Source: Phenylobacterium aquaticum (GTDB lineage: Bacteria; Pseudomonadota; Alphaproteobacteria; Caulobacterales; Caulobacteraceae). From it: 42,447 bases of DNA. The notes beneath the pieces are model-generated. The model worked only from the letters and a program-made list of their open reading frames with translations. It searched no databases and was not told the origin of the DNA. The DNA lies in the NCBI RefSeq assembly GCF_947378715.1, contig NZ_CANCLE010000010.1, forward strand, positions 1-42,447, given 5' to 3'. Below are positions 8,681 to 17,462 of the stretch, one piece after another (within the stretch, counting starts at the first letter, position 1; the number at the start of each line of letters is the position of its first letter). The translations under genes and the position numbers were made by a program.

Positions 8681-8702
8681 GCTTAGGCTAGACTCCGGCG
8701 CG

Positions 8703-9845
8703 ATGAGTCGCCCCGACCCCCTGACCTTCTACGAGTTCTTCGCCGGTGGCGGCATGGCGCGGCTCGGTCTGGGCGCGGCCTGGACCTGCGCCTTCGCCAA
8801 CGACTTCGATCCGGTCAAGGCGGCGACCTATCGCGACAATTTCCCGGACGCCGCCGATCACTTCCACGAGGGCGACGTCTGGGCCCTGGAGGCCCGCGAC
8901 CTGCCGGGCCAGGCCGATCTCGCCTGGGCGTCGTCACCCTGTCAGGACTTCAGCCTGGCCGGCGGTCGCGCAGGCTTGGCGGGGGGCCGATCCTCGACCT
9001 TCTTCGGCTTCTGGCGCCTCGTCCAGGCCCTGGCCGCCGAGGGCCGCGCGCCGCGCAATGTGGTGATCGAGAATGTCTCGGGACTGCTGACGTCCCATGG
9101 CGGCGCGGATTTCACGGCGCTCTGCGCGGCGCTCGCCGCCGCCGGCTATCGCTTCGGGGCCCTGGAGATCGACGCGGCGGCCTTCCTGCCCCAGTCGCGG
9201 CCCCGGGTGTTCGTGGTCGCCACCCGTGCGCCGGTTCCGGCCGGCCTGATCGGCGACAGTCCGTTCCAGACCCGGGCGGTGCGCGAGGCCCAGGCCCGCC
9301 TTCCCGCCGATCTCGCCGCCCGCTGGATCTGGTGGCGGGGCGAGGCGCCCGGCCGCCGCAACACCGAGCTCGCCGACCTGCTGGAGCCGGACGGGGCGGT
9401 CAAATGGCATGGCGACGACAAGACCCAGTCCCTGCTGGCCCTGATGGCGCCCCTGCACAGGGCCCGGATCGCAAAGGTCCAGGCCGAGGGCGGCCGCGCC
9501 GTGGGGGGCCTGTTCCGACGGATGCGGGTCGAGCAGGGGATCAAGGTCCAGCGCGCCGAGGCGCGGTTCGACGGCCTGGCCGGTTGCCTGCGCACCCCGC
9601 GCGGCGGCTCCTCGCGCCAGACCCTGGTGGTCGCCGAGGGCGCAAAGGTGCGCAGCCGGCTGATCAGCGGCCGCGAGGGCGCCCGGCTGATGGGCCTGCC
9701 CGACAGCTATCGCCTGCCCCGCGCGGCGACCTCGGCCCTGCATGTGGTCGGCGACGGGGTCGCGGTCCCGGTGGTCCGCTGGCTGGCCGCCCATCTGCTG
9801 GAGCCGTTGCTGGCCGCCCAGGCGCCGGCCATCGCCGCCGAGTAG
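8703..9845 (+). CDS. DNA (cytosine-5-)-methyltransferase
   Basis: 380 residues. It transfers methyl from S-adenosylmethionine to C5 of cytosine in a specific DNA sequence. Motif I is FFAGGGMARLG (about 13-23), motif IV with the catalytic cysteine is SSPCQDFS, motif VI is VIENVSG, and motif VIII is QSRPRVFVV. The target-recognition region runs through the middle, ending at LRTPRGGSSRQTL. The C-terminal motif X-like segment is GDGVAVPVVRWLAAHLL. All catalytic motifs look intact. No restriction endonuclease adjoins it; a vsr gene lies 2.3 kb downstream on the same strand, suggesting a Dcm-like role, but specificity cannot be read from sequence. There is no ribosome-binding site upstream; a GANTC site (GACTC, 8691-8695) lies 7 bases before the ATG. 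Confidence 0.93.
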   Translation: MSRPDPLTFYEFFAGGGMARLGLGAAWTCAFANDFDPVKAATYRDNFPDAADHFHEGDVWALEARDLPGQADLAWASSPCQDFSLAGGRAGLAGGRSSTFFGFWRLVQALAAEGRAPRNVVIENVSGLLTSHGGADFTALCAALAAAGYRFGALEIDAAAFLPQSRPRVFVVATRAPVPAGLIGDSPFQTRAVREAQARLPADLAARWIWWRGEAPGRRNTELADLLEPDGAVKWHGDDKTQSLLALMAPLHRARIAKVQAEGGRAVGGLFRRMRVEQGIKVQRAEARFDGLAGCLRTPRGGSSRQTLVVAEGAKVRSRLISGREGARLMGLPDSYRLPRAATSALHVVGDGVAVPVVRWLAAHLLEPLLAAQAPAIAAE

Positions 9846-9951
9846 CGGGCGGGCCATGATAGAAAACCTATGGCGCCGGGGGGCATAAGCGCCCTTCCAA
9901 ATCCTGTCGGGCGGCCTAAGTTCCAACCAGGTTCGAACAGGACAAATTCCC

Positions 9952-10941
<990 letters not shown>

Positions 10942-10953
10942 GGCGATCGCGGC

Positions 10954-12147
10954 GTGCGCGCCGCCGTCGTCGGATGCGGTGTCGCGGGCATGGCGGCGGC
11001 CCTGTCGCTCGCGCGCCGGGGCCACGTGGTCACGCTTTTCGAGGCGTTCGATCGGCCCCAGCCCCTGGGCTCGGGCCTGCTGCTGCAGCCCTCGGGCCTG
11101 GCGGCCCTGAGGGTCCTGGGCCTCGCCGAGGCCGTGCTGGCTCTGGGCGCCCGGGTCGAGCGGCTGGAGGGTCGCGACCTCTCTGGGCGACGGATCCTCG
11201 ACATGGCCTATGCCGACTGGCGGCCAGGCGCCTTCGGGCTCGGCATCCATCGCGGGTCGCTGTTCCAGGTGCTGCATGGCGCGCTCGCCCCCGCCGGAAT
11301 CGATCTGCGCACCGGGCAGGAGATCGACCGGATCGAGGATTCGGCCCGTCCCCGCCTGGTCGACGCCCGGGGCGAGGTTCACGGCCCCTTCGATCTCGCG
11401 GTGATCGCCGATGGTTCCGCCTCGCGGCTGCGGGGCCAGGTGCGGCCCAAGGCCAGGGCGGCGCTCTATCCCTGGGGGGCGGTCTGGGCCAACGCCCGGG
11501 ATCCGGAGGGCCGGTTCGCCGACGCCCTGCATCAGCGCTATGACGCGGCCTCCACCATGATGGGGGTCCTGCCCGTGGGGCGCGGCCCCGACGGGGCCGG
11601 GAACCAGGTCAGCCTGTTCTGGTCCCTGCCGCTGGCTGAGATGGAGGGTTTCTTCGCGGGTGACCTGGATGGCTGGAAGGCGCGGGCCCGCGAAGTCTGG
11701 CCGGAGACCGCCCCCCTGCTGGAGGGCTTCGCCAGCCCCGCCGCCTTCTCCCGCGCCAGCTATCGCGACGTGACGGTGGGCCGCTGGTCGCGTGGCGGCC
11801 TGACCCTGATCGGCGACGCAGCCCACGGAACCAGCCCGCAGCTGGGCCAGGGCGCGAACCTCGCCTTGATCGATGCGGTGGAACTGGCCGAGCGCCTGAC
11901 CCCCAATCGATCGATCGCGGTGTCCCTCACCCGGTTCCAGGCGGGGCGCCGGCGACAGACGGAGCCATATCAGCTGGCGTCGCGGGCCCTGACGCCGTTG
12001 TTTCAGTCCTCCGGCCGGCTGGGCCCCTGGGTTCGGGACCAGCTGTTCGCGCCCCTGTCCAAAGTCCCCGGCCTGAGGCGGATCTCGGCCACGGTTCTGA
12101 CCGGCATGTTGCGTCTGGGGCGGACGCCGCCGAACCTGCGTCCATGA
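10954..12147 (+). CDS. FAD-dependent monooxygenase (UbiH/PHBH-like)
   Basis: 397 residues, GTG start 12 bases after cysK. The N-terminal Rossmann motif GCGVAGMAAALSLARRG (8-24) binds the ADP part of FAD, and the second flavin motif LIGDAAHGTSPQLGQGANLA, in the C-terminal half, contacts the ribityl chain. These are the hallmarks of class A flavoprotein hydroxylases. The substrate is not evident; no ubiquinone or aromatic-degradation genes adjoin it, so a more specific name is not justified. Its TGA overlaps the vsr ATG by 4 bases (ATGA), implying coupled translation with the repair endonuclease, an odd pairing. Confidence 0.9.
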   Translation: MRAAVVGCGVAGMAAALSLARRGHVVTLFEAFDRPQPLGSGLLLQPSGLAALRVLGLAEAVLALGARVERLEGRDLSGRRILDMAYADWRPGAFGLGIHRGSLFQVLHGALAPAGIDLRTGQEIDRIEDSARPRLVDARGEVHGPFDLAVIADGSASRLRGQVRPKARAALYPWGAVWANARDPEGRFADALHQRYDAASTMMGVLPVGRGPDGAGNQVSLFWSLPLAEMEGFFAGDLDGWKARAREVWPETAPLLEGFASPAAFSRASYRDVTVGRWSRGGLTLIGDAAHGTSPQLGQGANLALIDAVELAERLTPNRSIAVSLTRFQAGRRRQTEPYQLASRALTPLFQSSGRLGPWVRDQLFAPLSKVPGLRRISATVLTGMLRLGRTPPNLRP

Positions 12148-12548
12148 CCGACGTCTATCCCCCCGCCAAGCGCTCGGCGGTGATGGCCCGCGTGAAGGGC
12201 AAGAACACCTCGCCTGAGCTGGCGGTGCGCAAGCTCCTGACCGGCCTGGGCGCCCGCTATCGGCTGCATCGCAAGGACCTCCCCGGCAAGCCGGACATCG
12301 TCCTGCCGGGTCGCCGGCTGGTGATCTTCGTCCATGGCTGCTTCTGGCACGGCCACGACTGTGCGCGCGGCGCCCGGGTCCCTCAGGCCAATCGTGACTA
12401 CTGGGTGGCCAAGGTGGCGCGCAACCGCGCCCGGGACATCCGCAATCGCGACGATCTCGGTGTGCGGGGTTGGCGGGTGGAAAGCGTCTGGGAGTGCGAC
12501 CTGAAGGACCCCGCCGCCCTGAAGGCGCGGCTGGAGGGATGGCTCTAG
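12144..12548 (+). CDS. vsr: Very short patch repair (Vsr) endonuclease
   Basis: 134 residues. Vsr nicks 5' of the T in T:G mismatches that arise when 5-methylcytosine deaminates, usually at sites of a cognate C5 methyltransferase. The N-terminal RSAVMARVKGKNTSPE matches the family. The catalytic aspartate lies in GKPDIVLPG, the histidines in VHGCFWHGHDC, and a later cysteine in VWECDL completes the usual zinc set. All key residues appear intact. The likely methylase partner ends about 2.3 kb upstream, separated by cysK and the monooxygenase. It overlaps the monooxygenase stop and shares a CTAG stop overlap with the convergent histidine kinase. Confidence 0.95.
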   Translation: MTDVYPPAKRSAVMARVKGKNTSPELAVRKLLTGLGARYRLHRKDLPGKPDIVLPGRRLVIFVHGCFWHGHDCARGARVPQANRDYWVAKVARNRARDIRNRDDLGVRGWRVESVWECDLKDPAALKARLEGWL

Positions 12549-14272
12549 GCGACCGCCGCCTGGGTTTCGTCGGCCGGTTCGAGCGCCTGGGACACTGCGG
12601 CGACCAGGTCGCGGGGGTCGAAGGGCTTGGCGGCCTGGCCGGTCATGCCGGCTTCCCAACACTCCGCCAGGTCGCGGTCATTGCCGCTGGCCGTACAGGC
12701 GATCACCGGCGTGGCGCGATTGGGGCCGGCTCCGGCGCGCAGGCGGCGGCAGGTCTCGCGACCGTCGAGCCCCGGCATATAGACATCCATCAGGATCACG
12801 TCGAAGGCCGCCGTCGCGGCCAGGGCCAGGGCCTCGTCCCCCGACGCCGCCTCGGTCAGCTCAATGCCGAAAGGCTCCAGCATCAGGGCCACGGCCCGGC
12901 GGTTGATCTCATGGTCATCGACCACCAGCACCCGGATGGCGGCGGTGAGTTCCAGGGCTTCCTGGGCCGACGCCTCCGCCGGTTCGGCCAGCTCCAGCGG
13001 CACGGTCAGGGTGAAGATCGCCCCCTGGCCAGGAGCGCCGTCGGCGGTCAGGTCGCCGCCCATTAGCTGGGCCAGATGGCGGCTGATCGACAGGCCCAGG
13101 CCGGTGCCCCCATGAGTGCGGGCGGTGGAGGCCGACCCTTGCTCGAAGGGTGTGAACAGCCGCTCCAGCTGGGCCGGGGTCAGGCCAGGGCCGGAATCGG
13201 CGACGCAGAAGGCGAAATGGTCGCCGTCGCGGTCGAGGGCCAGGATCACGCCGCCGGCTTCGGTGAACTTGAGCGCGTTGGAGAACAGGTTGTTGAGCAC
13301 CTGGCGCAGGCGGGTCGGGTCGCCGCGCCGCCACGCCGCGACATGCTCCAGCCCCTCGACGCTCAGGGTCAGGCCCTTGCGGGCGGCCTCGGCGCGCCAG
13401 AAGGCGCAGGTGTCATTGATCAGGGCGGTGGGGTCGAAGGCGACGGTCTCGATCCGCATCGCCCCGGCCTCCATCTTGGCCAGGTCCAGCAGGTCGTTGA
13501 GCAGGCTGCGCATCATCCGGCCCGACTGGCCGATCAATTCGGCCTCGCTGCGCAGGGCGGCTTCGGCGCCGGGTCGCCGACCTATGGCCTCGGCGCCGGC
13601 CAATATGGCGCTGATTGGGGTGCGCAACTCGTGGCTGACCATGGCGATGAAGGCGGACTTGGCGTCGACGGCGGCCTCGGCGACGCGGCGGCCTTCCTCG
13701 GCTTCTTCCCGCGCCTCGCGCTGGGCCTCCAGCGCGTCGGCGGCGGAGCGCCACAGCAGGGTGGATGAGAACACCAGGAGCACGCTGATCATGCCGATCG
13801 CCACCCCGAAGAACGAGGCGCCCGACAGCCGCCAGGCGAAGATCGCCGTGGCCAGGAGATAGACCCCATAGGGCGCCATGGAGGCGGCGTAGGCGGCCCG
13901 GGATTTCTGGCTGGTGACCACGGTCTTCAGCACGCCGACGCCCAGGAACAGCCCGCCGCAGACCAGGCCCCAGGGGCCTCGCGCCAGAATGGCGGCTATG
14001 GCCAGCGACCCGAACACCGTCGAGTTGAGGGCCAGCAGCAGCAGGGCGACCCGGCGGCCAGATGGGCGAGACACTGCGCGCTCAGCCCCGAACAGCAGGT
14101 GCTCGGCCCCCTGCAACAGGCCATAGGCGACCAGCCAGGCCCCGCTCGCGCCCCAGCCGACCACGGGGGTGAAGCACAGGGCGTAGACCAGGGTGAAGAT
14201 CAGATTGGGCCGCAGGCTTTCGCGGCGCGCCGAAAGCGTGCGGGCGAGGTCGGGTGTGTCGGGGATGTCCAT
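12545..14272 (-). CDS. Membrane hybrid sensor histidine kinase with C-terminal receiver domain
   Basis: 575 residues from the ATG at 14272; an in-frame extension to 14365 exists but reads as non-native sequence. About six hydrophobic segments occupy residues 23-175, so the sensor is probably membrane-embedded. A short coiled coil (178-203) leads into the dimerisation domain with phospho-acceptor H214 in MVSHELRTP. The ATPase domain shows the N box NNLFSNALKF, DSGPGL and GGTGLGLSISR. A receiver domain follows from about 455 (RVLVVDDHEINRRAV) with the phospho-accepting aspartate in ILMDVYMPGLDG. No response regulator lies next to it, so its output is probably a phosphorelay elsewhere. The signal is unknown. 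The stop overlaps vsr at CTAG. Confidence 0.93.
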   Translation of the reverse strand: MDIPDTPDLARTLSARRESLRPNLIFTLVYALCFTPVVGWGASGAWLVAYGLLQGAEHLLFGAERAVSRPSGRRVALLLLALNSTVFGSLAIAAILARGPWGLVCGGLFLGVGVLKTVVTSQKSRAAYAASMAPYGVYLLATAIFAWRLSGASFFGVAIGMISVLLVFSSTLLWRSAADALEAQREAREEAEEGRRVAEAAVDAKSAFIAMVSHELRTPISAILAGAEAIGRRPGAEAALRSEAELIGQSGRMMRSLLNDLLDLAKMEAGAMRIETVAFDPTALINDTCAFWRAEAARKGLTLSVEGLEHVAAWRRGDPTRLRQVLNNLFSNALKFTEAGGVILALDRDGDHFAFCVADSGPGLTPAQLERLFTPFEQGSASTARTHGGTGLGLSISRHLAQLMGGDLTADGAPGQGAIFTLTVPLELAEPAEASAQEALELTAAIRVLVVDDHEINRRAVALMLEPFGIELTEAASGDEALALAATAAFDVILMDVYMPGLDGRETCRRLRAGAGPNRATPVIACTASGNDRDLAECWEAGMTGQAAKPFDPRDLVAAVSQALEPADETQAAVA

Positions 14273-14428
14273 AGGGCCGTCCCGGCGCGCGTCTGGCTGC
14301 AGTCGTGCAGGTTCGAGGCGCGAGCATGGGCCCGGGCTTTGAATCAAACGTAAAGTTGTGCCCAAATTGGGTGTTGCTTCTGGCCTGGCGTCAGATGTCG
14401 TGTCGCAGCGGGGCCGCGAAGACTGTCC

Positions 14429-14893
14429 TCAGGCGAGTGGGGCCTCGATCAGCACCTCGGTCTTCACCGAATTGGCGATGAAGCACTCCTCATGCGCCGC
14501 GTGGTGCAGCTCGGCGAGCTGGTCGCCGCTGGGCGCCGGCCCGTCCCAGGTGATGGCGGGGCGCAGCCAGACCCGGGTCACCGCCATGCGGCCGGGCGCG
14601 ATCTCTTCCATGACCCCCTCGGCCTTGTCGGCATAGGCCGTGGCCACGAAGCCGGCGAGCCTGGCCTTATGCAGGAAGGTCAGCATGTGGCAGTTGGACA
14701 GGGCCGCGACGAACATCTCTTCCGGATCGACCGCCTCCGGGACCGCCCACTTGCCGACCACGTGGGGCGAGGCCGAGGCCGGGACGATCAGCCCGCCGTC
14801 GAAGCTGATCACATGGCCGCGGCTATAGCGGCCCTTGGCGAAGTCCTCGCCGTCGCGCAGGGCCCAGGCGATATCGGCCGTATATTTCGCCAT
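14429..14893 (-). CDS. OsmC family peroxiredoxin-like protein
   Basis: 154 residues. OsmC/Ohr proteins are cytosolic thiol peroxidases that reduce organic or fatty-acid hydroperoxides. The two redox cysteines are present: one in LSNCHMLTFL and one in HHAAHEECFIANS, with the usual E at PEEMFVAALS. The ATG at 14893 is chosen because it fits the family N-terminus (MAKYTADIAW). It lies 2 bases after the acyl-CoA dehydrogenase stop, so both are probably one operon, plausibly protecting against lipid peroxides while fatty acids are handled. Ohr versus OsmC subtype cannot be settled here. Confidence 0.9.
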   Translation of the reverse strand: MAKYTADIAWALRDGEDFAKGRYSRGHVISFDGGLIVPASASPHVVGKWAVPEAVDPEEMFVAALSNCHMLTFLHKARLAGFVATAYADKAEGVMEEIAPGRMAVTRVWLRPAITWDGPAPSGDQLAELHHAAHEECFIANSVKTEVLIEAPLA

Positions 14894-14895
14894 GC

Positions 14896-16683
14896 TCAGA
14901 AGGCCTCGGCCGGCAGGGCCATCATCAGTTCCGAGCCGCTGGTCAGCTTGGCCAGGTGGCCGGTGGTGTCGGGCAGGACGCGCTGCATGTAGTAGCGGCC
15001 GATAGTCAGCTTGGTCGCGTAGAAGGGGTCGGTGTCGCCGGCGGCGATCTTGGCCTGGCAGGTCTTGGCGATCAGGGCCCACATATAGGCCAGAGCCGTC
15101 AGGCCGAAGAGGTGCATGTAGTCGGTCGAGGCGGCCCCGGCGTTGTCGGGGTTCATCAACCCGTTCTGCATCAGCCACATGGTGCCCTCCTGCAGCTTGG
15201 CCTTGGCGTCGGCCAGGCCCTCGGTGAAGGGCTTCAGCGCCGGGTCGTCCTGGTTGGCCGCCACGAAGGCGTCGAGTTCGGCGAAGAACCCCATCACCGC
15301 GCGACCGCCATTGGCCGCCAGCTTGCGGCCCACCAGGTCCAGGGCCTGGACGCCGTTGGTGCCCTCATAGATCAGGGCGATGCGGACATCGCGCATGTAC
15401 TGGCTGGCCGGGAAATGCTCGGTGAAGCCGGAACCGCCATGGATCTGCAGAGCGTCGGAACAGACCTTCAGCCCCTTGTCGGTCAGAAAGCCCTTCACCA
15501 CCGGGGTCATCAGGGCCATGTAATCATTACCCTTCTGGCGCACGGCCTCGTCAGGGCTGGCATGCGCCAGGTCGCCCTGCAGGGCGGTCCAGAACAGGAA
15601 GGCGCGGCCGGCTTCGATGACGGCGCGGCTGTCCATCAGCATGCGGCGCACATCCGGGTGCACGATGATCGGGTCGGCGGGGCCGTCGGGGTTCTTGGGG
15701 CCGGTCAGGGATCGGCCCTGCAGGCGCTCCTTGGCGAAGGCGGCGGCGGCCTGATAGGCGGCCTCGGCCTGGGCTATGCCCTGCAGGCCGACCCCGATCC
15801 GCGCCTCGTTCATCATCACGAACATCAGGGCCAGGCCGCGGTTCTCCTCGCCGACCAGCCAGCCGGTCGACTCCTCGTGACGGATCACGCAGGTGGCGTT
15901 GCCGTGGATGCCCATCTTCTCTTCCAGGCCATCGCAGAACACCGGGTTCCGCGCGCCCGGCTTGCCGTCGGCGTCAGGCAGGAACTTCGGCACGATGAAC
16001 AGGCTGATGCCGCGCACGCCCTCCGGCGCGCCCTCGATCCGGGCCAGGACCAGGTGGACGATGTTCTCGGCCATGTCGTGCTCGCCGCCCGAGATCCAGA
16101 TCTTGGTCCCGGAAATCCGATAGCTCCCATCGGCCTGGGCGACCGCCTTGGTGCGCAGCAGGCCCAGGTCTGTGCCGCAATGGGGCTCGGTCAGGTTCAT
16201 GGTCCCACCCCAGTTTCCCGAGGCGAGATGGGGCAGGTAGAGGTCCTTCTGGGCCTGGGAGCCGCCGTTCAGGATCGCCGAATAGGCGCCGTGGGTCAGG
16301 CCCGGATACATGGAGAAGGCCATGTTCGCCGAGGAGCTCATCTCGGAGAAGGACAGGTTGACGACGTGCGGCAAGCCCTGGCCGCCATAGGCGGTGTCGG
16401 CGCCCAGGGCCGGCCAGCCGCCGGCGACCAGTTGGGCGTAGGCCTCCTTGAAGCCCTTGGGCGTGGTGACCGTGTGGTCGGGGTTCCAGGTGCAGCCCTG
16501 CTTGTCGCCCACGGCGTTCAGGGGCGCGAGCACCTCGGCGGTGAAGCGGCCGGCTTCCTGGATGATCTGGTCGACCACATCGATGGCCGCGTCCTCGAAC
16601 CCCGGCAGGTTCGCGTACTTCTCGATCTCGAGCACGTCGCGCAGGAGGAAGGCGTGGTCGCGAACGGGGGGTTGATAGCTCAT
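14896..16683 (-). CDS. Acyl-CoA dehydrogenase, DmdC-like long form
   Basis: 595 residues from the ATG at 16683, with a purine-rich GGGAG about 12 bases upstream; the longer in-frame start is less family-like. It is a FAD enzyme that introduces a trans-2 double bond into acyl-CoA. The N-terminal helix extension (YQPPVRDHAFLLRDVLEIEK), the FAD segment MNLTEPHCGTDLG, the KIWISGGEHD segment and the C-terminal extra domain fit the long subfamily that includes 3-methylmercaptopropionyl-CoA dehydrogenases. Many members act on ordinary fatty acyl-CoAs, so DMSP degradation should not be assumed; no other dmd genes are nearby. It is followed by OsmC and lies below a MerR regulator that may control it. 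Confidence 0.92.
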   Translation of the reverse strand: MSYQPPVRDHAFLLRDVLEIEKYANLPGFEDAAIDVVDQIIQEAGRFTAEVLAPLNAVGDKQGCTWNPDHTVTTPKGFKEAYAQLVAGGWPALGADTAYGGQGLPHVVNLSFSEMSSSANMAFSMYPGLTHGAYSAILNGGSQAQKDLYLPHLASGNWGGTMNLTEPHCGTDLGLLRTKAVAQADGSYRISGTKIWISGGEHDMAENIVHLVLARIEGAPEGVRGISLFIVPKFLPDADGKPGARNPVFCDGLEEKMGIHGNATCVIRHEESTGWLVGEENRGLALMFVMMNEARIGVGLQGIAQAEAAYQAAAAFAKERLQGRSLTGPKNPDGPADPIIVHPDVRRMLMDSRAVIEAGRAFLFWTALQGDLAHASPDEAVRQKGNDYMALMTPVVKGFLTDKGLKVCSDALQIHGGSGFTEHFPASQYMRDVRIALIYEGTNGVQALDLVGRKLAANGGRAVMGFFAELDAFVAANQDDPALKPFTEGLADAKAKLQEGTMWLMQNGLMNPDNAGAASTDYMHLFGLTALAYMWALIAKTCQAKIAAGDTDPFYATKLTIGRYYMQRVLPDTTGHLAKLTSGSELMMALPAEAF

Positions 16684-16765
16684 CTTCGGTCCGGGCTCCC
16701 GAGCGCGTGACAACCGAAAATGGCCGCCGGTTTCGGCGACCGTCACGCTCTAGGGGTCCGATCTA

Positions 16766-16809
16766 GAGCCTTTTTGGCCGAAGCGTAATCGCCCGGACCA
16801 AAAAGGCTC
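16766..16809 (-). terminator. Perfect 12-base inverted repeat after the MerR gene
   Basis: GAGCCTTTTTGG (16766-16777) and CCAAAAAGGCTC (16798-16809) are perfect complements; CCG (16778-16780) and CGG (16794-16796) extend the stem with one bulged base. It sits 16 bases past the merR stop and about 80 bases before the acyl-CoA dehydrogenase start. It may terminate merR or be a dispersed repeat: the outer GAGCCTTT/AAAGGCTC ends recur at 29534-29581. The T-run lies inside the stem, so it is not a textbook terminator. Confidence 0.5.
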
Positions 16810-16825
16810 GCAGTTCGGCCCGGTG

Positions 16826-17299
16826 TTAGCGGGCGTGCTCGAGATCGCCGAGGCGGGCGCGCAGCACCTGGTCATAGTCGGCGGCGCGGGGCAGCAGGTC
16901 GGGCCGGGTGGTGGCCAGGTGCTTTTCCAGCCGGTCACTGGCGCGGACCAGTTCCTCGATGGCGTTGTCGATGTCGCGGCGCTGGGCTTCCAGGGCCACG
17001 ATCCGCTCGCGGAATTTGGTGAGCGACTTGACGTTCTGGGCCGCGCAATTGTCGCCGACCTCATAGAGGTCGAGGATCTCGCCGATCTCGGCCAGGGCCA
17101 GGCCGACCCGCTTGCCGTTGAGGATCAGCTGCAGGCGGGCGCGGTCCTTGTAGGAATAGACCCGATTCATGCCGTCGCGGGCCGGGGTCAAGAGACCCTT
17201 GTCCTCGTAGAAGCGCAGCGCGCGCGGCGTGCACTTAAATTCCTGGCAAAGCTGGCGGATCGTAAAGGTTCGCGCCGGTCGGCGCAGTTCCATGGGCAT
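16826..17299 (-). CDS. MerR family transcriptional regulator
   Basis: 157 residues. The N-terminal winged helix (about 12-80) includes TIRQLCQEFKCTPRALRFYEDKGLL, followed by the usual RARLQLILNGKRVG segment and a long dimerisation helix (about 90-135). The effector region is small with a single cysteine, which argues against a metal sensor. Such MerR proteins next to acyl-CoA dehydrogenases commonly control fatty-acid or branched-chain catabolism (LiuR-like); that role is inferred. GGAGG lies 7 bases before the first ATG and supports it over the second ATG two codons in. An inverted repeat upstream (17315-17340) may be its own operator. Confidence 0.9.
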   Translation of the reverse strand: MPMELRRPARTFTIRQLCQEFKCTPRALRFYEDKGLLTPARDGMNRVYSYKDRARLQLILNGKRVGLALAEIGEILDLYEVGDNCAAQNVKSLTKFRERIVALEAQRRDIDNAIEELVRASDRLEKHLATTRPDLLPRAADYDQVLRARLGDLEHAR

Positions 17300-17314
17300 G
17301 GTCGTCCTCCCTTG

Positions 17315-17340
17315 TTGGACAGTCGTTCTTAGTTGACCAA
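17315..17340. promoter_or_regulatory. Candidate MerR operator/promoter
   Basis: TTGGACA (17315-17321) and TGACCAA (17334-17340) form an inverted repeat with one mismatch and a 12-base centre, located 16-41 bases upstream of the merR start. Position and symmetry suit autoregulation by a dimeric MerR protein. Binding is inferred. Confidence 0.4.
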
Positions 17341-17371
17341 TGCGTAAGGCAGGTTTCCGCGCGCGTCAACA

Positions 17372-17408
17372 TGATCACCGATCACTTACCGCAACGAGAG
17401 GTGATCAC
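17372..17408. repeat. Repeated GATCAC/GTGATC elements
   Basis: TGATCACC (17372-17379) and GGTGATCA (17400-17407) are perfect inverted repeats with a 20-base spacer, and a third GATCAC half-site is at 17380-17385. They lie between merR and the 3' end of lysS, about 75-110 bases upstream of the merR start. They could be an upstream binding site; nothing else explains them. Confidence 0.4.
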
Positions 17409-17421
17409 AGATGCGTGATGG

Positions 17422-17456
17422 CTCTCCCTCGCCCCGCTTTGCGGGGAGAGGGACGG
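17422..17456 (-). terminator. Strong GC hairpin after lysS
   Basis: CCCTC (17426-17430) and CCCCGC (17432-17437) pair with GCGGGG (17441-17446) and GAGGG (17448-17452) around a TTT loop, with a single mismatch. It starts about 10 bases past the lysS stop in the direction of lysS transcription. No U-tract is present. Similar CCCTCGCCCCGC hairpins are common between genes in GC-rich genomes. Confidence 0.55.
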
Positions 17457-17462
17457 GCGAAG

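Noticed and set aside
9872..9893. Stem GGCGC/GCGCC before cysK as a riboswitch or terminator
   Set aside because: Only 5 base pairs and no recognisable riboswitch core or T-tract.
14361..14371. CCCAAATTGGG palindrome upstream of the histidine kinase
   Set aside because: Too short to distinguish from chance, although a GANTC site lies nearby at 14341-14345.
14956..16710. 584-codon open frame antisense to the acyl-CoA dehydrogenase
   Set aside because: Shadow frame of a well-identified gene with no recognised domain.
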